A DNA stretch of 64,000 nucleotides from Paramecium tetraurelia (taxonomy: Eukaryota > Ciliophora > Oligohymenophorea > Peniculida > Parameciidae). The stretch lies in the NCBI RefSeq assembly GCF_000165425.1, contig NW_001799277.1, forward strand, positions 372,001 through 436,000, given 5' to 3'. Below are positions 55,900 to 64,000 of this stretch, in pieces. The notes beneath the pieces are model-generated. The model made no database searches, was not told the DNA's origin, and saw only the letters and a program-made list of their open reading frames with translations. Each line of letters opens with the position of its first letter. Position 1 is the stretch's first letter. A program made the position numbers and the translations under genes.

Positions 55900-56800
55900 C
55901 ATAATAATAGTTTTTTTAAAGATGTTAATCAAGTGTTGAAAGATCCTTATTTATTACGCTGGTGTTAAAGGTTAATTTAAACAGCTTCCTAAAGGATAAT
56001 AGAATACTCTCTATAATGTCTTTATTACACAATCTTTGCATTATTCATTATGCAAATTAAAAAATTTAGCCTGAGGTGAATGTGACTGTTTTGTAATATT
56101 TCGAGTAAAGCTATTCTTTTATCTTCAATGATAGGTCTTAAGAAGAAATATTCTCTTTTTTTTTGGATTTTGGAATCAAATATTTGTAAATTTATAAAAT
56201 AATTATCTAAATTCACATAAATTACTAAAATATTACAAATTTCACAACATTTAATTAATCAATAAATCCTTCATCTAAATCTTGTCATTTTTATTCGGAG
56301 ATTCCTTGCCTTGGATTACAATATCCATTATTCATTTTACAAGATGCAAGAATCAAAACATAATATATCTAAAGTAATGAATTACAATAACTAATTTGAT
56401 TTACTTCAATAAATTTCTTATTTTTTTGGTTATATTAATTAACAAAATTTGGGAGTGTTGATTATCTAAATTCGGATTGAAGAGTTGCTTTATTTCAGAC
56501 TATATCTATATGGGATTATTTCATTGAGGATTTTGAGAGTAAATCTTTTCACATTATAAATTCCTTATTTCTATTATCTAACCAATTTTCTTTAAACAAT
56601 CCACAGGAATCATTGGAATATTATTTTATCAATTATAATTGAATAGTCTACTATTTTAGAGTGAATCTTTGCTATAAATATAATTTAATTTGTAAATAGA
56701 TTTAAATGAATTACTCTAAAATATCCAATTTCAATGATTTATTACTTTATATTAAAAATATAGTTATACAATATTCAGTTATTTTCATAACTTTGTTTAA
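55900..56800 (-). CDS. Possible small gene, exon structure unresolved
   Basis: Several TGA-free minus-strand stretches lie here: MKITEYCITIFLIQSNKS... to about 56570, MDIVIQGKESPNKNDKIQMK near 56320, and IPKSKKKENISSQDLSLKIK near 56130. Candidate 24- and 30-nt introns fall between the last two, but I could not build one continuous frame. The region may be a real small gene or a decayed one. Base composition is more A/T-rich than the neighbouring genes. Confidence 0.25.
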
Positions 56801-56965
56801 TATTTAAACTTATAGAATTAATTGAAAAACTAAAGAAATTTAAAAGCTAAAGGATTTACAAAAATCTATATTAGATCGAGTTCTTATTTTTGATTAAATT
56901 AAATTTCTAGCATTGATTAGTATAATAATTAGTTATAGTAAGAATTTAATTATGAAAAAAATTAG

Positions 56966-57719
56966 TCAAGCGTCTAATTCGAATTCTTCTTACTCAGTTA
57001 GATCGATTACATGAGTGCCATAGTGTTGCTGCTTTGCTAGAAATTCAGAACACACTTCAGAATTAATGAGTTAATAATTACTAGATGATATGAAATATTA
57101 TTTACCTGCCTAATTCTTATAAAAACTATTAAATTCCGATGGCTCTTTTTTTCAAATTATTTGGACATAAGTTTCCAAAGAAAAGTTTACCAGGGAATGT
57201 TAGTTTAACATCATAATATTCCTTAAGTTTTTAATAGAATTGCTATAAGGTGCTATAGCGTATTTCCATAATCCATATTTTTCCTTACTCATTTACCTCA
57301 ACCTATAAAATTGATAGAAATTGAATAATACTTGATAGCAAGCAAAGTTTTTATAAACTTTTACTGTTTGCATCTTAAATTTAACATATTGGATTGATCT
57401 CTTCCTCTAATTGTTCAGAAATGATAAAATTGGAAGATTGTTTTAGTCGAGATTTTATTCTGAATTACTTGAAATACTTGATATCATCAAATATATAACG
57501 ATCTTTATTTAGTTGTAAAATAAAATATTTAAATAGAAAATAGATAATTAATAAGCTTTAGTTGTTAAAGAATTATTAATTTCCACAAATAGAATTTGAT
57601 TCTATATCATAATCTTATATTTTGATTCCAATTACTAACCTTATTGTAGGTTAAGATCTAAAGATTTTACTCTTAAAATTCTTGAAGAAAAATTTCACAA
57701 ATAAATTTTATATCATCAT
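56966..57719 (-). CDS. PX-domain (phosphoinositide-binding) protein
   Basis: Starts MMIQNLFVKFFFKNFKSK at 57719; introns of 29 nt (GTATTATTC...TTATAG, about 57288-57316) and 25 nt (GTAAATAAT...ATCTAG, about 57083-57107) restore the frame. The C-terminal ~110 residues are a PX domain: YKNFACYQVEVNEQGKIW, then MEIRYSTLQQFYQKLKEYY, LTFPGKLFFGNLCPN, KKRAIGIQQFLQEL. The R-Y-S and FPGK...FFGN positions match the phosphoinositide-binding core of sorting-nexin-type PX domains. The N-terminal half has no recognised domain. A role in endosomal or phagosomal membrane traffic is likely from the family. Confidence 0.8.
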
Positions 57720-58419
57720 TTATATTTTATCAAAATAATAAATAATCTAAATTTGGTCAATAAATTCATTAATAAAGATAGTTTATAATAATTATAATAA
57801 ATTTATACATAATTAATATAAAAACCATATATAATGAAAATATTGCAAACAAAAAATATTAGGGTTTGCTATTATTTACAATGCTTTTGATTTGGTATAA
57901 AGATCATAGTAATTGATAAAATTTGATGCGTCAACAGGTTGTTTTAGAAATTGATAAAGATAAAGCGTAAATAATACTCATTAAATGTATGCAGAAACTG
58001 AAGTAATTGTTTGATAAATTTAATAAGCGATTCAAATTTAAAGTTATTTAGATTGATTAACAGTTTTGAATCAAATTTTCAATTTAAAATCACCAATATC
58101 TAATTTATAAATAGCATTGGCAATTTCCAAGATTCTGGTATAATCATATTTAAAAATTTGTAAACTTTATATAGAATAATTAACCATTAAAATTATTTTA
58201 TTATATGTATTTTATATAAAAGTAGATGAAGTAATTTTGAATACAATTAATTTTCAGAATATAGAAATTTTATGTTTGATATGTAAATTACATCGATATT
58301 TTCAATGCTAAAGAATAAGTAAAATGTAGATATTTAAAAAGTCAGAGCTGAAGGAATATGATTGAAAAAGTTTTATAAATTTACGTAATTTAATTAAGTT
58401 ATTATCTTTGTCTTTGAAT
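57720..58419. other. Very A/T-rich intergenic region
   Basis: About 700 bp between divergent genes. Short open stretches exist on the plus strand (for example MRQQVVLEIDKDKAQIIL near 57926), but no acceptable exon set emerged. No RNA gene or repeat seen. Confidence 0.35.
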
Positions 58420-59043
58420 ATGGGAGGAGCATGTTCTGGAACAAAATAACCATAGCAAAAATAGAAATAACAATAATAAGAATTAAAGATAATTGAATAA
58501 CCATATTTACATGTTCAATCAATGAGCTAACCATAATCAAGACCATCAGAATAAAGAGGAGAAACTGGCCCATGTGTTAAGGAATTGCTTTATTGTTATA
58601 AAAGATTTACAGATTTTTTAGAATTGGTAGGTAATTTGGATCATTTGGCAACTCATGCAAGAGAATAATTGAATAATTGCATTATCCAGAGATCCAATAT
58701 AAATATACTTATATAGAATAGTATAAAAAGAATAATGAAGGAGTAAAAAATAATAAAAAGAGTTGAAGAAAGTGATTATTATTTAATTCATAACGACAAG
58801 AAATTTGCCGTCACCTTTGTGTAATTAATGTAAAAAATATCAAATATAATATTGACTGAACTTTAATCAGATTCAAATTTTTAGGAAGCTTTTCCAATGT
58901 TGATTGTTTCATTTGTTGATTTAGCGACATAGATAATTAAGGAAATAGAAAATTTTTAAAATTTCAAAACTCCTTCCGTCTAGAAATAGAATACTAAACC
59001 TCCAATATCTTAAGATAATTATTAGGCGTCAACTAATAAATGA
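58420..59043 (+). CDS. Hypothetical protein with N-terminal acylation motif
   Basis: Intron-free frame of 207 codons. The first residues MGGACSGTKQ fit an N-myristoylation site (Gly2) with a nearby cysteine for palmitoylation, the dual-acylation pattern of many peripheral plasma-membrane proteins. A Q-rich linker (written mainly with UAA) follows, then a helical domain (CVKELLYCYKRFTDFLEL, KFAVTFVQLMQKISNIIL, MLIVSFVDLATQIIKEI). No family recognised. Membrane location is inference from the motif. Confidence 0.6.
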
Positions 59044-59325
59044 TTTCTTTTTGTAATAGTGATTATACCTATAAAATTAAATTATAGATTGTTGTAATTT
59101 TTGATCTCATGCTTGCGTATCTTCACTTTTAAATATTATGTATATGAAATTAATAGTTTTATAAATTTAGATTTAACTAATTAATTATTTTCAAAGTAAC
59201 TTATTGATATTTATCATTATTTACAATCAAAGTATTTTATTTGGAGGGCTTAATTAATTTAGGATAGGGAAAAAGTTCTATTTATTTAGAGTTTATAAGA
59301 AAATAAAATATAATTTATTAATAAA

Positions 59326-60450
59326 TGGACTAAACTCCAACAAGTATCAATACTTTTACAACAACCGACAAGGAATTGGAAAATAACTTGAAGGATTTGC
59401 TGGAGAGGATTCTAGTGTATGTGGAGAAATACATCGAAACGAAGGAGGAGTTAAATTAAATTGAAAATGAGTTGAAAGACTACGAAAGTTTGTCATACTT
59501 GGTTGGTATTATAAAAGTAATATTTACTAAACTAATGCTGAAAATAGAAAAGAAACTGTTGTAAGTAAAAAATTATTATTCAAAATCCAAAGGAAATTGG
59601 ATAAATGCAACGATTTGAATAAGTCTTATTTGTTAAAGGATGATGAAGAATATGACAAATTAGAATAAAATCTAATTAAATATGAGCAAGAAATTCGCAA
59701 CCACATTAGCGTAATGATTTTTAAAATAAATTTAGGTTGAGTAACAATTAAAATTATATGCAGAATCGATACAAAGCAAATTGGATGAGAGCGAACAAAT
59801 CAGATAAGAATTATTGGAAACCACTAAAAATAATATAAGCGTAAATGCATTTTATTTGATTATGATAGAAATTGAAAAGAGAAAATTAAGAATTGAATGA
59901 AAAAGAGTAATAGTTGTAATAGGAAGTAATGAATTTAAAGTAAACCATATCAAATTTAGAGAAAGAAAACAAAAGAAAATCAATAGACTCCAACTAAAGA
60001 GACTATTTATAAGCCTTAATCAATAAGCAATCAAATTAATCATCATCAAACTAATAAAAAAATGGCTCCAATCAAAAGTTTACCCAGGATTAAAGGTAAT
60101 TGAATTCCCATTCTGAACACAAATCAAATCCTAAGTAATTTTTAAAGGAATAGCAAGAGCTGATTATACCCACATAATCATCCCAAAAATTGAATTATTA
60201 TAGTATTATCACTAATTCAAATAACAAACAGAAATCTGAAGTGATTAAATCAATGCAACAAAAAGATTTCAACAATATTTACAGTTAGATAATGAGGACC
60301 AAACACAATTCACTATCATCTATCAATGATCTTATTCAGAATGCCTCATAATAAGACAAAAAGCGATAGGATTAATTTTAATCCATTTCAAAGAATAGTT
60401 CCTAGAATAATAGTATGATTTAGAAGAATAGAGGTAACAGTGTTTAATGA
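59326..60450 (+). CDS. Coiled-coil protein
   Basis: Starts MDQTPTSINTFTTTDKEL; introns of 32, 25 and 28 nt (at about 59560, 59711 and 59840) give about 345 residues. The N-terminal two thirds form heptads (LLERILVYVEKYIETKEE, YDKLEQNLIKYEQEIRN); the C-terminal third is Ser/Asn/Gln/Lys-rich and disordered. The segment around VGIIKVIFTKLMLK looks odd for a coiled coil, so an extra intron may hide there. No family recognised. Confidence 0.6.
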
Positions 60451-60653
60451 TAATTATAAGAATTCAAACAAATCGAACCAATAGAATTACAATAGAGAAG
60501 TAAGAGTTCCAAACGGGCAGAAGACATCATAAAATTTTAAACTTTAGAATCATTAATAAAATTAAAGTGATTTATTTAATTTTGCATAATATCATTAAGA
60601 TTAAACACAAAGTAATTAATAAAAATCGTTTTTCTTGATTTTTAATATTTAAT

Positions 60654-61774
60654 ATGCTATATTTAATAGTAATATTGTGCGTTGCTCATTCTTCGGCTTA
60701 ATTTGGATCTGAATACTATTCGGAATGGTAATCAGGAGTAGATCGAACAATCAATAAATAATAAGAGTTTACAAACCCTTCCTTTCCCATTAGGTAATAT
60801 ACCTAAATAGTGTTCCCAAGAAGATTTAGTGCGTATATGATAAAATCATAGTAGTCGCCCATAAGTCTTATTAATGCATGAGGAGATTTAATGGAGTAAA
60901 GGGAAAAATATTAATTACTAAACATTTGTATCAGACATAACAATAAATGGGTTTTACATAAACTACGTAATTTGGGGACCTGCGATAGTACCAATACTGA
61001 CAGTTAGGTGGATTGCAGTTGTGGATGAAGAGGCTGAAATTTAATATGTGCAATATTCATATGAGGATTTGTATCAACTTAGACAAGGTTTTGGGTAAAG
61101 AGCTTAAGACTTTGTGATTTCATATTACCCGAAGTACCCAGCCCCAAAAGTGACAGCATTTATTGTCGGTGGAGACTTTGAAATTATAGATTCATTGTAC
61201 ACAAGCATATAGATTGTGTTGGGAATCCCAACTACTTCCAGTATGGATGTAAGGTTTTCCACCAGAGATTTCTGTCATGTGAGATCTTTGACGGTCGCCT
61301 ATTTCATCTCAAATAATTATTTAACACTGGCTGGGTCTGTTGGAGCATATCACAACTATTTCAATCAATATCTTGATAATTCTAATAAGATAGCTGTCAG
61401 AGCTTAAAAATTCACAAGAATAGTACCATCTATATATACATTGGAACCAGGAAACAATATTCTAGCCCAAGGAATCAGTGGATTTGATGTTAATACTCAA
61501 GTCGGTTCAGCTTATCTAAGAGTAACCTGTGAGCCTATGATATCTTATTCATCAACCTATACATTAATATATGGAACTAGTAAGAATGATATTAATAAAA
61601 GGGGGTGAAACTTTGCTATCTTTTATGTAGGCTAGTTATGTCCTACATCCACCAGGTTCTCCGTATCACTATTATTATAAAAACTATGATTGGGTTGTTC
61701 TTAAAGGGGATTAAGTGGTTCTAAAGGAGAAGGTTTAAGTAGAGAAAAAGATTAGTGAATTAGATATTAAATGA
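60654..61774 (+). CDS. Secreted H-type-lectin-like protein
   Basis: Starts with a signal peptide, MLYLIVILCVAHSSAQFG. An intron of about 19 nt near 60834 and one of 22 nt near 61583 (GTAAGAATG...AAAAG) give about 355 residues. Two repeats of an H-type lectin pattern are visible: FVSDITINGFYINYVIW... LTVRWIAVV (about residues 90-130) and YYPKYPAPKVTAFIVGG... MDVRFSTRDFCHVRSLTVAY (about residues 155-215). H-type lectins in other organisms bind GalNAc-type sugars. Probably secreted or in secretory organelles. The 19-nt intron is at the low end of plausible sizes, so the first third of the frame is less sure. Confidence 0.65.
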
Positions 61775-61809
61775 TTAATTTAAGTTATTTCTACATATAA
61801 ATTATAAAA

Positions 61810-64000
61810 TCAAGAATTTGCTTAGATTTATACTGCAATTTGTGCACCTTGTACATTCTCTTGTTGTTGTTATTGTTGGGAATCCTAAACTGCAAAATTA
61901 TTGAAAATTTATTCGATGGATGCTTATTTGATGGAGTATTGGGAAATTCTGTATTGTTTTTTCTAAAATAATTAATTAAATAATTTACATTATGTTCAAA
62001 TCCTTCAAAGAGTTTGCCCACAGTGATTTAACCAAGGAGTCTGAATCTATAAAATGTCTGGAAATGTTCAATAATTTCAAATTATCCTAAATTTTACTCA
62101 ATGAATTTCTTCAAAAGATCTCCCATCTACTCAACAATAACATATTCAGCTAGAGTTTCAACAGCTAATCCATTAGGTTTTCTAATATCATTATAAATGT
62201 GTGATCCTGATCCTTTCATTGTGATTTCTTATTCTAAATGATTTTAGTTGATTTTCCTCAATATATCAACAGTAGTGTGTTAATCCAATCTAGAGTTGCT
62301 TTACAATCCCATCTTTTGGATTAAATCTTGAATCTCAGATTTTTATGGTTTTTCCAATTTAACTTCGATTTCATAACCTTTACCAAATTTATTTTTGATA
62401 TGTTAGACAGATCCAAGACATCTGAGATTACCACTAACTTGGATAGCAATCTTAGTTGATAATGCCTCTGCTTCTTCCATTGAATGAGTAGTCAATATGA
62501 TAGTGCTTTATTTTCTTTGAGTTGCAATTCTTGAAATAACATTCCACATGAATCTTCTTGCCTCTGGATCCATACCAGTAGAAGGTTCATCCAAAAAGAC
62601 AATTGGAGGATTTCCTATCATAGCAATTGCAACTGATAATTTTCTTTTATTTCCTCCTGAAAGTTAACCTGATTGAATATTCTCAAATCTCTTCAAATCC
62701 ATCTCATTTAACTTCTTCTCAACCAATTCCTCTTTCTTATAATATGGTATTCCTTTGATATCTGAGAATAGTTCAATATGTTCTCTGACAGTAAGATTTT
62801 CTAAAAGACCATCAAATTATGGACAATATCCGATATTAACTCTTGCAGCTTCTAATTCATTAATGACACTCTTGCCTGCTATGAATGCTTCTCCACTAGT
62901 GGGTTTCAACTCTCCTGATAATATCTTAAATGTGGTAGTTTTTCCAGCTCCATTGACTCCCAATAAACCAAAGACCTCTCCTTAATCAATAGCAAAACTG
63001 ACTTAATCGACTGCCACTTTATGTTTGCCTTCACCCAACATAAACACTTTTCTCAGATCTTTAACAAGAATGGCTTTCTCTTCAGGCTTAAATGTTTCAC
63101 ATAATTGTTTTTCTTTAGCAACATCATCATCAATAGGTTTGGGAATGTAAGGGATACTGGCTTCACTTGATCCGAGTTTCTACAATTATCCATTATCTTC
63201 AAAGTATTCAACAATGAAGATACAAACTAAATAAAATGCACCCATTATTGCAAGCATTAATACATCTCCACCACTTACTGCCATATCGTAAGTACTCTTC
63301 ATTTCTGTCCATCCCTCCATAACCATGTATGTGTCCTTAGAACATGCATTTAATATTCCATATGCAAATGAAAATGATGGAATCAATCTGAAAATCCATT
63401 ATAAGGCAGTGGCTGCATCTCTTGTAGAGGAGATCAATCTTAGGATATAAATTATCAAACTGATGATTGATCCAACTAATAAGTGAATGAAAAAGCTTAG
63501 TAACATTGCATTTCCTTATTGTCTAAAGGCAAAACTAAAGAAATAGCAAAAAGGGATAATTGCCCAACCATATAAAAAGAAGATCACCCATGAAAATCCA
63601 TAATTCTCTCCTTCTATCAATGCAGATATATCAAATGCTAAAATCAGAAGACAACAGACAACTGCTGGAATCACATGCTTTCCTAAATCCATCAGCCAAT
63701 TACTAAACCAATATGCTTTTACTGAAACTCCAGATACTAATTATTGATGTTTGATGTTAATTTCTCTTTCCTTAACAATATATGATATCAAAGATGCAGG
63801 AATGAATGCCATACCCATAGAAAAGACTAGGGCTGATAAGAATCCAGCTATTGTTTTTGATCCATTCAACTCTTCATAAGTCTTTCTGAAAGGAGCATTG
63901 GTAACTTTGATCTAAAAATCATTGTTATTGGTAGCTTTTCTCAAGATTGCTTAATTCATTTGGTTTTGTAAGACTAGTGGAGCCTCCCTGAAGACTGTAT
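61810..64000 (-). CDS. ABC transporter, subfamily A, C-terminal half (5' part outside window)
   Basis: Membrane helices occupy 64000-63180 (for example [16 protein letters not shown]). The nucleotide-binding domain follows with [16 protein letters not shown] (Walker A), [13 protein letters not shown] (Q loop), [15 protein letters not shown] (signature), [14 protein letters not shown] (Walker B) and [12 protein letters not shown] (switch). The ABCA regulatory tail is present. A 26-nt intron (about 61963-61988) leads to YSIKQASIEQIFNNFA, the ABCA C-terminal motif, and a Gln-rich end with TGA at 61810. ATP-binding residues are intact. ABCA proteins move lipids. The stop is 35 bp from the convergent lectin gene. 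Confidence 0.9.

Overview
The window is a gene-dense, AT-rich piece of a ciliate genome and reads best as macronuclear DNA of a Paramecium-like species. Every recognisable gene needs UAA and UAG as glutamine and UGA as the only stop. A tRNA whose anticodon (UUA) reads UAA lies at 10300-10371. Reading frames are restored again and again by removing GT...AG introns of only about 19-34 nt, most starting GTA and ending TAG or AAG. I saw no TA-bounded internal eliminated sequences breaking genes. The species cannot be named from this sequence alone.

Layout. 1-3734 (minus) is the N-terminal part of a multi-membrane PAS protein of the ciliate TmcB-like family. 4054-5370 is a YTH RNA-binding protein with a Q/N/Y-rich tail. 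5524-7016 is an outer-dynein-arm docking coiled coil, followed by a poorly resolved membrane gene and an NDR-type kinase (8142-9643). The tRNA and several small or coiled-coil genes fill 10.3-17.3 kb. Then come a protein arginine methyltransferase that has lost its catalytic residues (17389-18347), a coiled-coil gene, a bubblegum-type acyl-CoA synthetase (20487-22513), an ABCC/MRP-type transporter (22575-27239), a SANT/Myb SHAQKF-type protein, and a second TmcB-like gene (28635-33924) closely related to the first.

From 34 kb: a heat-shock-factor-like transcription factor, a SIZ/PIAS-type SUMO ligase (35151-36659), a very large polycystin-like gene (36726-43266) that appears to encode two channel modules in one chain, an unknown gene, a third, divergent TmcB-like gene (45520-51035), a coiled coil with poly-N/poly-Q runs, and sphingosine-1-phosphate lyase (53118-54865). 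From 55 to 62 kb the genes are smaller: a PX-domain protein, a probable acylated protein, a coiled coil and a secreted H-type-lectin-like protein. The right end holds the C-terminal half of an ABCA-type transporter (minus, cut by the window edge).

Together the genes speak of ciliary and membrane biology (dynein docking, polycystin, TmcB/PAS proteins), lipid handling (acyl-CoA synthetase, S1P lyase, ABCA, PX) and nuclear regulation (YTH, HSF, SANT, SUMO ligase). There is no operon logic. The striking architecture is divergent gene pairs whose start codons are only about 7-50 bp apart.
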